From positions 806,001 through 870,000 of the forward strand of contig NZ_CP059165.1 in assembly GCF_013466425.1 (NCBI RefSeq): a stretch of 64,000 nucleotides of DNA. Reading direction: 5' to 3'. This stretch comes from Mycobacterium vicinigordonae. GTDB lineage: Bacteria > Actinomycetota > Actinomycetes > Mycobacteriales > Mycobacteriaceae. Both the position numbers and the translations under genes were made by a program. Positions 30,606 through 40,688 of this stretch are shown here, one piece after another. The notes below the pieces were generated by a model. It was not told the DNA's origin. It worked only from the letters and a program-made list of their open reading frames with translations, and searched no databases. Numbering within the stretch: the stretch's first letter is position 1; every line of letters starts with the position of its first letter.

Positions 30606-31718
30606 ATGGATCAGGTCTGGGCAAACCGGGCGGCTAGCTCCGAGGCCGCCGTCACGCAACGCAATCTCCGAAAGCTCTGGGGATTGCCCGGCACCCAGCT
30701 CGGCGTGGTGGCCTGGCCTTCGGAGCGCCGGGACCGGTTGTTCGCTGGGTGGCATTACTGGTGGCAGGCACATCTGCTGGATTGCTTGATCGACGCGCAG
30801 CTGCGCGACCCGCAACCGGAGCGGCGCACGCGAATCAAGCGCCAGATCCGGTCGCACCGGTTGCGCAACGTCATGCGCTGGACGAACAGTTACTACGACG
30901 ACATGGCGTGGCTGGCGCTGGCTTTGGAGCGGGCCGCGATGTACGTCGGCATCGAGCGCCGCGGGGCGCTGGCCAAGCTCGCCGACGAATTCGTCGACGG
31001 CTGGGCACCGGACGCCGGCGGCGGCATCCCGTGGCGCAAGCAGGACCAGTTCTTCAACGCCCCGGCCAATGGTCCGGCGGGGATCTTTCTGGCCCGCTAC
31101 CCGGGCCGATTGCGGCTGGCCCAGCAGGTCGCTGACTGGATCGACGAAACGCTGATCGACCCCGACAACCACCTGGTGTTCGACGGCATCCGAGATGGTT
31201 CGCTGGTCCGCCCGCAGTACACGTACTGCCAGGGTGTGGTGCTAGGGCTGGAAACTGAGCTGGCCAAGCGCACTCACGACGGCCGGCACGCACCCCGAGT
31301 GCATCGCCTGGTGGCTGCCGTCGACAAGGAGATGGCCCCGGGCGGGGTGCTCAAGAGCGGCGGCGGCGGCGACGGCGGGTTGTTCCCGGGAGTCACGGTG
31401 CGCTACTTGGCGCTGGTCGCCACGGACCTGCCGGGGGATTCCGCCGCGGACGTTGCGGCCCGGCAAACCGCCGCCAAGATCGTGCTGACGTCGGCTAAGT
31501 CGGCGTGGGAGAACCGCCAGACTGTGGACGGCCTACCGGTGTTTGGCGCGTTCTGGGATCGCGACGCTGAACTGCCCACCGCCGGCGGTCAGCAGGCGCA
31601 GTTCGTGGCTGGCGCGGTGAACAGCTCGGAGGTTCCCGAGCGGGATCTGTCGGTGCAGTTGTCGGGCTGGATGCTGATGGAGGCCGCGCACAACGTCGCG
31701 TCAGTCGGGCAGCGGTAG
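30606..31718 (+). CDS. Glycoside hydrolase family 76 protein (Rv0365c-like)
   Basis: 370 residues of the (alpha/alpha)6 barrel family GH76, whose bacterial members are endo-alpha-1,6-mannanases. The paired catalytic aspartates are in YYDDMAWL (about residue 99-100). WHYWWQAHLLDCLIDA and the SGGGGDGGLFPG loop fit the family. There is no signal peptide, so it may act inside the cell, perhaps on mannan-containing precursors such as LM or LAM intermediates; that role is inferred. Its 3' end overlaps the convergent DedA gene by 18 bp. In M. tuberculosis this gene and the SpoU gene are far apart (Rv0365c and Rv0380c); here they are 42 bp apart. Confidence 0.87.
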   Translation: MDQVWANRAASSEAAVTQRNLRKLWGLPGTQLGVVAWPSERRDRLFAGWHYWWQAHLLDCLIDAQLRDPQPERRTRIKRQIRSHRLRNVMRWTNSYYDDMAWLALALERAAMYVGIERRGALAKLADEFVDGWAPDAGGGIPWRKQDQFFNAPANGPAGIFLARYPGRLRLAQQVADWIDETLIDPDNHLVFDGIRDGSLVRPQYTYCQGVVLGLETELAKRTHDGRHAPRVHRLVAAVDKEMAPGGVLKSGGGGDGGLFPGVTVRYLALVATDLPGDSAADVAARQTAAKIVLTSAKSAWENRQTVDGLPVFGAFWDRDAELPTAGGQQAQFVAGAVNSSEVPERDLSVQLSGWMLMEAAHNVASVGQR

Positions 31719-32378
31719 CGGGTCGGGCTCGGCTTTGGGTGCCCGTCGGCGTGACCGGTAGCCGCGCCACGCGGCGATGAACGCCGGGATCATCGACACG
31801 AACAAGATGCCCAGGATGATCTTTTCCAGGTTCTGGTGCACGAATGGCACGTTGCCCAGGAAATATCCGGCGACCGTCACGCCGCCGCCCCACAGCACAC
31901 CGCCGACGATGTCGAAGGCCAAATACGTCGGATAGCGCATGTAGGAGACGCCCGCCACCACCGGGGTGAAGGTCCGGACGAACGGCATGAAGCGGGCCAG
32001 GATGATTGCCCACGGGCCGTACTTTTCGAAGAACGCGTGTGACTCGGTCACGTAGTGCTGTTTGAAGAACCGCGAATCTTCGCGCTTGAACAGCGCGGGC
32101 CCGATGCGCCGGCCGATGAAATAGCCGGTCTGGTCACCCAGGATGGCCACCAGCGCGACCGACGGCGCCAGCACCCAGATGTCTAGGGTGCCCTTGGCTG
32201 CGAGCAGCCCACCGGTGAATAACAGCGACTCGCCCGGCAGCAGCGGGAACAGCAGACCGGTCTCGACAAAAACGATAACCAGGATCGTCGGCAGCACCGC
32301 TGAGGCGAACAGACCCTCGGGGCCGATCCAAAACATCGGGTCGAGGATGCCCCCCGACGCCACCAGAGTGGTGCTCAT
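31701..32378 (-). CDS. DedA/SNARE-associated membrane protein (Rv0364-like)
   Basis: 225 residues with four to six hydrophobic segments. DedA signatures are ETGLLFPLLPGES (re-entrant helix), GDQTGYFIGRRIG and the second re-entrant region FMPFVRTFTPVVAG. DedA proteins are thought to flip or carry phospholipids such as undecaprenyl phosphate across the plasma membrane. The C-terminal tail is basic and Pro-rich. The gene is divergent from fba (61 bp between starts) and convergent with GH76. Confidence 0.9.
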   Translation of the reverse strand: MSTTLVASGGILDPMFWIGPEGLFASAVLPTILVIVFVETGLLFPLLPGESLLFTGGLLAAKGTLDIWVLAPSVALVAILGDQTGYFIGRRIGPALFKREDSRFFKQHYVTESHAFFEKYGPWAIILARFMPFVRTFTPVVAGVSYMRYPTYLAFDIVGGVLWGGGVTVAGYFLGNVPFVHQNLEKIILGILFVSMIPAFIAAWRGYRSRRRAPKAEPDPLPLPD

Positions 32379-32439
32379 GGTGCTTCAACATACCGGCGTT
32401 GCAATACTGAGTGGACCAGTCTTCGAGGAGGAACCCTTC

Positions 32440-33474
32440 ATGCCCATCGCAACGCCCGAGATTTACGCCGAGATGCTGGGACGCGCCAAGGAGAACGCGT
32501 ACGCGTTCCCGGCCATCAACTGCACGTCCTCGGAGACCATCAACGCGGCCGTCAAAGGCTTCGCCGACGCCGGCAGTGACGGCATCATTCAGTTCTCGAC
32601 GGGTGGAGCGGAATTCGGTTCCGGACTGGGCGTCAAGGACATGGTGACGGGCGCGGTGGCACTGGCCGAGTTCACCCACATCGTCGCGGCCAAGTATCCG
32701 ATCAACGTCGCACTGCACACCGACCACTGTCCGAAGGACAAGCTGGATACCTACGTGCGGCCGCTGCTGGCCATCTCCGCCGAGCGAGTCGGCAAGGGCC
32801 AGAACCCGCTGTTCCAGTCGCACATGTGGGACGGCTCGGCGGTGCCGATCGACGAGAACCTGGAGATCGCGCAGGAACTGCTCAAGCAGGCGGCGGCCGC
32901 CAAGATCATCCTCGAGATCGAGATCGGCGTCGTCGGCGGCGAGGAAGACGGCGTCGCCAACGAGATCAACGACAAGCTCTACACCACTCCCGAAGACTTC
33001 GAGAAGACCATTGAGGCGCTCGGGCACGGCGAGCACGGCCACTACCTGTTGGCTGCCACGTTCGGAAATGTGCACGGCGTGTACAAGCCGGGCAACGTCA
33101 AGCTGCGCCCGGACATCCTGGCCCAGGGTCAGAAGGTGGCCGCGGCCAAGCTGGGGTTGTCCGGTGACGCCAAGCCGTTCGACTTTGTCTTCCACGGTGG
33201 CTCGGGCTCGGAGAAGTCGGAGATCGAGGAGGCGCTGCGGTACGGCGTGGTGAAGATGAACGTGGACACCGACACCCAGTACGCGTTCACCCGCCCGATC
33301 GTGGGCCATATGTTCACCAACTACGACGGCGTGCTCAAGGTCGACGGCGACGTGGGGTCAAAGAAGGTCTACGACCCGCGTAGCTATCTCAAAAAGGCCG
33401 AGGCCGGGATGACCGAGCGGGTGATCGAAGCCTGCAACGACCTGCACTGCGCCGGCAAGTCGCTGGCCGGCTAG
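32440..33474 (+). CDS. fba: Class II fructose-bisphosphate aldolase
   Basis: 344 residues, the same length as M. tuberculosis Fba. It cleaves fructose 1,6-bisphosphate in glycolysis and gluconeogenesis. Zinc-site and catalytic features are LHTDHCPKDKLD (Asp and His), EIEIGVVGGEEDG, ATFGNVHGVYKPG and the phosphate-binding FVFHGGSGS. The start is ATG 32440, with GAGGAGGA seven bases upstream. It ends at a strong inverted-repeat terminator shared with the convergent Rv0361-like gene. Confidence 0.97.
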   Translation: MPIATPEIYAEMLGRAKENAYAFPAINCTSSETINAAVKGFADAGSDGIIQFSTGGAEFGSGLGVKDMVTGAVALAEFTHIVAAKYPINVALHTDHCPKDKLDTYVRPLLAISAERVGKGQNPLFQSHMWDGSAVPIDENLEIAQELLKQAAAAKIILEIEIGVVGGEEDGVANEINDKLYTTPEDFEKTIEALGHGEHGHYLLAATFGNVHGVYKPGNVKLRPDILAQGQKVAAAKLGLSGDAKPFDFVFHGGSGSEKSEIEEALRYGVVKMNVDTDTQYAFTRPIVGHMFTNYDGVLKVDGDVGSKKVYDPRSYLKKAEAGMTERVIEACNDLHCAGKSLAG

Positions 33475-33477
33475 CTA

Positions 33478-33541
33478 GCGCGAGCAGACGTAAAAGCCCC
33501 CATTTCGGTACGAAATTGGGGGCTTTTACGTCTGCTCGCGC
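33478..33541. terminator. Long near-perfect hairpin between convergent fba and Rv0361-like gene
   Basis: A 64-bp inverted repeat. Arms of about 30 bp (outer part GCGCGAGCAGACGTAAAAGC) pair with a single-base bulge and a loop of about three bases centred near 33509. Flanking genes run toward it from both sides, and the U-rich strand of each arm fits a bidirectional terminator. The GCGAGCAGACG arm end is a sequence I associate with intergenic palindromes elsewhere in mycobacteria, so it may also be a dispersed repeat. Confidence 0.85.
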
Positions 33542-33544
33542 AAC

Positions 33545-34354
33545 TTATCTGGACTGGCAGATTTTCCACTGATCGTCGCGGAACTGAAGGTCTAGGCTGC
33601 GCGTCGAGCGGACCTGCGGGTCGTAGGCCATGAACGTGGTGACGTTGGCTTCGGCGTGCTCGCCGTTGACGACAACCTGGTCGATGCTGGCGATCATCGG
33701 ATACTGCTTGGCCGCCGAGACCCGGCGGTACGTCTCAGCCCAGGCTTTCTCGTCGTAATCCACATAGCCGTCACGAGTGGTGCCGCAGGTGATGCTGCGC
33801 AGTGCGGTCAGGTCACCCCGCTGAATTGCCACGTCGAAGCTCTGGATGGTCTGCCTGACCTGGTCTTCCTGTGACGCCTTCTCGTGCTTGCTGCGGGTCA
33901 GCAGCACGGTCCCGAAGATAGCGATGGCCGCCAGCGCCAGCACGATCACCACGATGGCCAGCACCCATCCCCAGTTGCGATTCTTCAACGACTGGGTTCG
34001 ACTTCCTGCACCGCGCGCCGGAATCGACTGGGGCACAGCAGTTTTCGGAGGAAGCGGCGGGGGTGGCGGCACGGGCGGGGCGGTCGGCCCAGCGGTCGGC
34101 GCGCGACGCGTCTCGAAGATCTCAGTCGGCGCCTCGGTGGCGGTGGCGAACACCTGGGTCTCTTTTTCGTCGAAGCCCGGTGCGGTGAAACGGCGCTCGG
34201 GCTGCCCGTCGGGGACGGGAGCCTCCGAACTCTCCTCCGGTTGCCGCTTGGCGAGTGCGACGGTCTCTGTTTCGGCGTCGCCAGGGTTGCGCTGCGGGTC
34301 TGGTTTGCCGCTGGAACCTGTGCCGCCGCGATCTGGCTCGGGTGCGTTGGGCAT
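33545..34354 (-). CDS. Membrane protein with SnoaL-like extracytoplasmic domain (Rv0361-like)
   Basis: 269 residues. A long disordered N-terminal half (1 to about 120; acidic, then Pro-rich) precedes one membrane helix (about 128-152, GWVLAIVVIVLALAAIAIF) and a C-terminal domain of about 110 residues. That domain starts with an amphipathic helix (QVRQTIQSFDVAIQRGD) and ends in a beta-sheet, as in NTF2/SnoaL-like DUF4878 proteins. The topology is probably N-in, C-out. It is convergent with fba and divergent from the DUF3151 gene. Ligand unknown. Confidence 0.8.
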   Translation of the reverse strand: MPNAPEPDRGGTGSSGKPDPQRNPGDAETETVALAKRQPEESSEAPVPDGQPERRFTAPGFDEKETQVFATATEAPTEIFETRRAPTAGPTAPPVPPPPPLPPKTAVPQSIPARGAGSRTQSLKNRNWGWVLAIVVIVLALAAIAIFGTVLLTRSKHEKASQEDQVRQTIQSFDVAIQRGDLTALRSITCGTTRDGYVDYDEKAWAETYRRVSAAKQYPMIASIDQVVVNGEHAEANVTTFMAYDPQVRSTRSLDLQFRDDQWKICQSR

Positions 34355-34425
34355 GAAAGGAGCTTAGCGACCCAACCAGCGGATGGCGTGATCCACGAGG
34401 TAGCGGAGTTGGCACAATGTGTCCC

Positions 34426-34839
34426 ATGACTCCGATGGGTGATCTTCTGGGACCTGATCCTGTCCTATTGCCTGGCGATAGCGAAGCCGAAGCGGAGCTG
34501 CTCGCCAAGGAAAAGCCGGGCATCGTCGCCGCCGCGCATCCGTCCGCTTCGGTGGCATGGGCCGCGCTGGCCGAGGAGGCACTGGCCGAGGACCGGGCCA
34601 TCACGGCCTATGCCTATGCCCGCACCGGCTATCACCGTGGTTTGGACCAGCTGCGTCGCAACGGCTGGAAGGGCTTCGGGCCGGTGCCGTTCTCGCACGA
34701 GCCCAACCGCGGTTTTCTGCGCTGTGTGGCCGCGCTGGCACGGGCCGCCGACGCCATCGGTGAGACCGATGAGCAGCGCCGCTGCCTGGATCTGCTCGAC
34801 GACTGCGACCCCGCTGCTCGTCCCGCGCTGGGCCTTTAG
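34426..34839 (+). CDS. DUF3151 protein (Rv0360c-like)
   Basis: 137 residues from ATG 34426 (MTPMGDLLG); another ATG lies in frame at 34417. An all-helical small protein with the conserved GYHRGLDQLRRNGWKGFGPVP block and the C-terminal RRCLDLLDDCDPAARPALGL, typical of actinobacterial DUF3151. No catalytic motif is visible and the function is unknown. Its stop overlaps the convergent cation-efflux stop by 4 bp. Confidence 0.85.
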   Translation: MTPMGDLLGPDPVLLPGDSEAEAELLAKEKPGIVAAAHPSASVAWAALAEEALAEDRAITAYAYARTGYHRGLDQLRRNGWKGFGPVPFSHEPNRGFLRCVAALARAADAIGETDEQRRCLDLLDDCDPAARPALGL

Positions 34840-35729
34840 AACGTTTCCTCGCAATGCCCTTCCGGGCAGTCGACTTGGACCGTGGCGTGATCCAGTCCGC
34901 GGGCTGACAATACTGCGCGCGCTTCCTGCAAGACGCGGACCGAGTCGCTGCCGCTGGTCAGGTGAGCGGTGACCACGTCTTTGCCGGGGGACAGTGTCCA
35001 CACGTGCAGGTCGTGCACATCGGTGACGCCGTCGACCGCACCCAGGGCCGCACGTAGCTCCTCGACGTCGATATGGGCCGGCGACGACTCGGACAGGATG
35101 CGCAGCGCCGCGCGGGCCAGCGCGATCGCCCGCGGCAGTACCCACAGCGCTACGAGCACCGCGACCACCACGTCGGCGTAGGGCCAGTGCGTGGTGACGG
35201 TGACGATGCCCGCGATCAGCACTCCGATGCTGCCGACGGTGTCGGCGACGACCTCCATGTAGGCGCCCTTGACGGCCAGACTGGCTTCCGAGTGTGCCCG
35301 CAGCAGCGTCGCCACCAGGAAGTTTGCGGCCACCCCGGACAGCGCGACCACGATCATCGGTACGCCGGGTACCGCCGGCGCTTCCTTGAGCCGGTCGATG
35401 GCCTCGTAGAGGATGAACAGCGCGACGCCGACCAGCAGCACGGCATTAGCCACTGCGGTGAATACTTCGGCTCGATGCCAGCCGTAGGTGCGATTAGGCG
35501 ATGCGCTGCCCCGGCGGGCCAGCACGACAGCGGCTAGCCCCATGAACACGGCGACTACGTCGGTGAGCATGTGTCCGGCGTCGGCCAGCAGCGCGATTGA
35601 GTTGATCACCAGCGCGGTCGTCAGTTCGACGACGAAGAACGTCGCCAGGATGGCTGCGGCGCCGACCATCCGCGGGATCATCCGCGACGCGTCCGCCTCG
35701 GCGGGCGTGTGGCTGTGTCCGGCTCCCAT
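34836..35729 (-). CDS. Cation diffusion facilitator (Zn/Co/Cd exporter family)
   Basis: 297 residues with six membrane helices and a C-terminal cytoplasmic domain. The helix-2 metal site HMLTD is intact. In helix 5 the usual HxxxD reads EVVAD, with Glu in place of His; this may change metal preference. The N-terminus has a short His/Asp motif (GAGHSHTPAEAD) and the C-terminus ends in a Cys/His cluster (DCPEGHCEE) that could bind metal. The start is ATG 35729, just after an operator-like inverted repeat. A longer frame opening at 35783 would run through that operator and is less likely. Predicted exporter of divalent metal at the plasma membrane. Confidence 0.88.
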   Translation of the reverse strand: MGAGHSHTPAEADASRMIPRMVGAAAILATFFVVELTTALVINSIALLADAGHMLTDVVAVFMGLAAVVLARRGSASPNRTYGWHRAEVFTAVANAVLLVGVALFILYEAIDRLKEAPAVPGVPMIVVALSGVAANFLVATLLRAHSEASLAVKGAYMEVVADTVGSIGVLIAGIVTVTTHWPYADVVVAVLVALWVLPRAIALARAALRILSESSPAHIDVEELRAALGAVDGVTDVHDLHVWTLSPGKDVVTAHLTSGSDSVRVLQEARAVLSARGLDHATVQVDCPEGHCEETF

Positions 35730-35737
35730 GACCGATA

Positions 35738-35761
35738 ATATATGCGCAGTTTCGCATATAT
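35738..35761 (-). promoter_or_regulatory. ArsR/SmtB-type operator before the cation efflux gene
   Basis: Perfect inverted repeat ATATATGCG-N6-CGCATATAT, in an otherwise GC-rich region, 8 bp before the ATG. On the minus strand a TATATT sits seven to eight bases before the ATG, so the operator overlaps the -10 of a probably leaderless transcript. The form matches the 12-2-12 sites of ArsR/SmtB metal sensors such as NmtR and KmtR. No ArsR gene is visible within the window. Confidence 0.7.
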
Positions 35762-35769
35762 CGCAATGG

Positions 35770-36522
35770 TCAGACCCAGGCACTCCAGAACCGGGTCAGC
35801 ACGCCCCCGGCCATCGCAAGCCGCGGCGACACCCCCGAGAAGCCGAAAAGCCAGTACACGAACTGGAAGAACCACGCATTCAGCCCGGGGGCCAACAGCA
35901 CGACCAGCAGGATGAACAGGCCGAACTGCTTGGCGGGTGCCACCGCCCGCTGCGTCTGCGGGCTCAGGTGCGGCTCCAGCGCGTCGTAGCCGTCCAGACC
36001 CGGCACCGGCAACAGGTTCAGCACCACCGCGGTGACCTGTAGGAACCCCAGGAATGCCAGACCGGCGGCCAGGACCCGGTGTGCTGGGTCATAGAACACC
36101 CGGGCCGCCCCCAGCAGCAGCACGGCCAGGCCCAGGTTCATCGCCGGGCCGGCCAAGCTGACCAGGGTGCGGCGCGTGGGAGTCATGAACGAGGTCTGCA
36201 AGTACACCGCGGCGCCCGGCAGCCCGATGCCGCCCAGCGCGATGAAGATCATCGGCAACACCAGCGACAGCCCCGGGCTGGCGTAGCGCCGTGGATCCAG
36301 GTCCAGGTAGCCACGGACGGCCACGTCGCGGTCGCCAAAGCGCCATGCGGTGTAGGCGTGGCCGAACTCGTGCAGGCATAGCGACACCAGCCAACCGGCG
36401 ATGACGAAGATGAAAACGCCCGCGTAAGCCAACGGCCGCACGGACGATCCGGCGGTCCAGGCCAGCTCCGCGCCCACAGCCGTCGCGCCGATCAGGCCAA
36501 CAAAAATCGGGCTTGGGCGCAC
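35770..36522 (-). CDS. Site-2-protease-like M50 membrane metalloprotease (Rv0359-like)
   Basis: 250 residues with four to six membrane helices. The zinc motif HEFGH is within LCLHEFGHAYTAW (about residue 51), and the third ligand motif is NLLPVPGLDGYDAL. It belongs to the short M50 subfamily without PDZ domain (SpoIVFB/SREBP type). Substrate unknown. The start is GTG 36522, nine bases after the stop of the Rv0358-like gene, so the pair forms an operon. Its stop is followed directly by the operator region of the cation efflux gene. Confidence 0.87.
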   Translation of the reverse strand: MRPSPIFVGLIGATAVGAELAWTAGSSVRPLAYAGVFIFVIAGWLVSLCLHEFGHAYTAWRFGDRDVAVRGYLDLDPRRYASPGLSLVLPMIFIALGGIGLPGAAVYLQTSFMTPTRRTLVSLAGPAMNLGLAVLLLGAARVFYDPAHRVLAAGLAFLGFLQVTAVVLNLLPVPGLDGYDALEPHLSPQTQRAVAPAKQFGLFILLVVLLAPGLNAWFFQFVYWLFGFSGVSPRLAMAGGVLTRFWSAWV

Positions 36523-36531
36523 CGGTCGAAA

Positions 36532-37203
36532 CTACCGAACCAGCAGCCACCCTTCGACGTTGCGGTAGAACGTCGACCGGCGCACCGCCCGCGGCGCCGT
36601 CACTCCGTCGCGTTGCACGACCGCCCCGGTGGTGCCCAGCTGCGCGGCCCGGCCACCGACCCAGCGGCGCCACCACCCCTGATCCGCGAGCGCGGCCCGC
36701 AGCCCCGGCACCGCCAGGGTGGGCTCGACCCACAGCTCGGCGGCATCGCCGTCGAAAAGTACGGTGTCGTCGACCACCGCCTCGCCGCGGATCGCCGTAG
36801 CCCCCTCGACCGGCAACCAGCGGGTCCGACCCACCAGCACCGTTGCGGTCTCGTCGCGGATCAACGGCACCCTGCTCGCGCTGCCGCGAAGCGCCCGTCT
36901 TGCCGCGCGCCGCCCAGCAGGCAACCGGTAGGCGCGGGTGGCGCAAGTCCGCCGCCGGGGCGCGTAGGCCACTTCCATGTCGAGCCGATCGGTGCGCAGC
37001 AGCCGCGTCAACACCATGGCCAGGTCGGCATCAGACCCCACCACCACCAATCGCCGGAAGTCCCGCAGCAGCGGGTCGAGGTCGGCCGTCAAGTTGCGAT
37101 GGACGGGCAAAGCGGCCAGCGCGCGCGGCACCCGCGCGTCGTCGAACAGCAGAACGGCCGCAACGGGCGGCTGATGGTTGGCTTTCACGCGTTTTGACGG
37201 CAT
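36532..37203 (-). CDS. Conserved hypothetical protein (Rv0358-like)
   Basis: 223 residues, cytoplasmic by composition, very Arg-rich. The first 65 residues form an alpha/beta segment (AAVLLFDDARVPRALAALPVH, then LVVVGSDADLAMVLTRLLRT). The C-terminal part has GDAAELWVEPTLAVPGLRAA. The order and length match Rv0358, but I recognise no domain of known function; the segment resembles parts of diacylglycerol-kinase-like proteins only weakly. It is divergent from purA (90 bp) and co-directional with the M50 protease gene. Confidence 0.75.
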   Translation of the reverse strand: MPSKRVKANHQPPVAAVLLFDDARVPRALAALPVHRNLTADLDPLLRDFRRLVVVGSDADLAMVLTRLLRTDRLDMEVAYAPRRRTCATRAYRLPAGRRAARRALRGSASRVPLIRDETATVLVGRTRWLPVEGATAIRGEAVVDDTVLFDGDAAELWVEPTLAVPGLRAALADQGWWRRWVGGRAAQLGTTGAVVQRDGVTAPRAVRRSTFYRNVEGWLLVR

Positions 37204-37233
37204 TTTTGAGGTTCTCCGGGCACCGCAGGATAG

Positions 37234-39233
<2,000 letters not shown>

Positions 39234-39234
39234 G

Positions 39235-40533
39235 TCACTGCTGCTGGTTCGGGTCCGGCGGCACCACGATGATGGTCGCTCCGGGAATAGCCGCCAGGGT
39301 CGCCGCGAGATTCGCCACCACTCCCGGCGGCAGGCCCTGCGGCAGGCCCGGGAACTGCGCCGCGGCCGCTGCCGCCGGTATTGCCGGTGCGTTGGCGGCC
39401 GGTCTGGCCGCGCCCGCAGCGCCAGCTGCCGCAGCGGCTTGGGTTGGAGTCGGCGTCGCAGGCGAGTTGGCACCCCGGGCCGCCAGCCCGGCCAGGCTGG
39501 CCCCGGCCACCCCCGCCGCCACCATCGAGTAACCGCCGTCCCCTGCGCCGGTCATGACCAGCGGCGTGGTGCCGGGGAACATCGCCGCTACCTGGCGCGC
39601 CGCCGGGGGCATGAACCAGCTCTGCGGGACAGTGAGGCCGCCGATACTGGTGGCACGGCCGGCCACGGCCGCGGCCCCCGCCGCGGCGGGGGCCGGCCGC
39701 AATTCGTCCGGGATTACCGGGTTCGGCTCCGCGATGCCCGGCGCGTCGCCCTGAATCTCTTTTTGTTCGAGCTCGTTTGCGTGCTCGAGTTCCTCTTCCT
39801 CGATCTCGTCGCTGCGAACTTCTTCGCCGAATTGCCCGAGCGCCACCACGAAGCTGGCGCCGGCCAGACCCAAGCTGGCGAGCACCAGTAGGTCGAGATC
39901 CTCGAATGGGCTTGGCAACGGAATCAGTGGCGCGGCCGGTGCGGCGGCGGCACTTGCGGCGGTCTCGCCGAGCAGGGCGGTGTCATTGGTGGTCGCCGGC
40001 GGCGGGACGAACGGCGTCAGTTGGGCGGCGGCCTGGGAATTGCCGGCATAGCCGTCCATCGCGACGATGTCTTGGGCCCACATCTCGCCATAGTCGGCCT
40101 CGCTGGTAGCGATCGCCGGTGTGTTTTGCCCGAAGACGTTGGTCTGGACCAGCGACATTGTCGTGCTGCGATTGGCCGCGATCTCCGCCGGCGGCACCGT
40201 GGCGGCGTACGCCGCCTCGTAGGCGTTCGCCGCGGCCAAAGCCTGGGCTCCGGCCTGCTCGGCCTGGGTGGCGGTGGCACGCATCCACGCCACGTACGGC
40301 GTTGCGGCGGCGGCCATCGACAACGACGAGGGGCCCAGCCACTCCTCGCTGGTGAGTCCGGCCAGCACTGCGTTGTACGAATCCGCCGTCGCGTGGAGTT
40401 CGCTGGCCAGCTGCGCCCAGCTTGCGGCGGCTTGCATCAGCGGCGCCGAGCCGGGGCCGGAGTAGATTCTGGCCGAGTTGATTTCGGGTGGGAGCGCGCC
40501 GAATTCCAGGCCGTAGGTGTTCACAAATGACAT
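39235..40533 (-). CDS. PPE family protein, PPE-SVP type
   Basis: 432 residues. PPE domain (1 to about 180) with [15 protein letters not shown] and the WxG turn EEWLGPSS. A hydrophobic segment (about 225-247) and a charged [17 protein letters not shown] stretch follow. The SVP-subfamily motif appears as [13 protein letters not shown] (about 325). The C-terminus is Ala/Pro-rich. Start ATG 40533 is set by GAGGAGG six bases upstream; the open frame extends further 5' without support. It sits where M. tuberculosis has the short PPE9 (Rv0388c, about 180 residues), so this looks like the intact form. ESX-dependent export is inferred from the family. Confidence 0.88.
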   Translation of the reverse strand: MSFVNTYGLEFGALPPEINSARIYSGPGSAPLMQAAASWAQLASELHATADSYNAVLAGLTSEEWLGPSSLSMAAAATPYVAWMRATATQAEQAGAQALAAANAYEAAYAATVPPAEIAANRSTTMSLVQTNVFGQNTPAIATSEADYGEMWAQDIVAMDGYAGNSQAAAQLTPFVPPPATTNDTALLGETAASAAAAPAAPLIPLPSPFEDLDLLVLASLGLAGASFVVALGQFGEEVRSDEIEEEELEHANELEQKEIQGDAPGIAEPNPVIPDELRPAPAAAGAAAVAGRATSIGGLTVPQSWFMPPAARQVAAMFPGTTPLVMTGAGDGGYSMVAAGVAGASLAGLAARGANSPATPTPTQAAAAAGAAGAARPAANAPAIPAAAAAAQFPGLPQGLPPGVVANLAATLAAIPGATIIVVPPDPNQQQ

Positions 40534-40688
40534 GCACACCTCCTCAGCAAAACGTTGCGGCACCTGTCGAAGCAGATTTGCACAAAATTCCGAAAAATGA
40601 GTCAAGACGCGGCGTTCTCGTACCCGCACCTATCCTTAGCGACGAGACCTTAGCGACGAGACAACTCACCGATTGAGGGGGTGACTGC

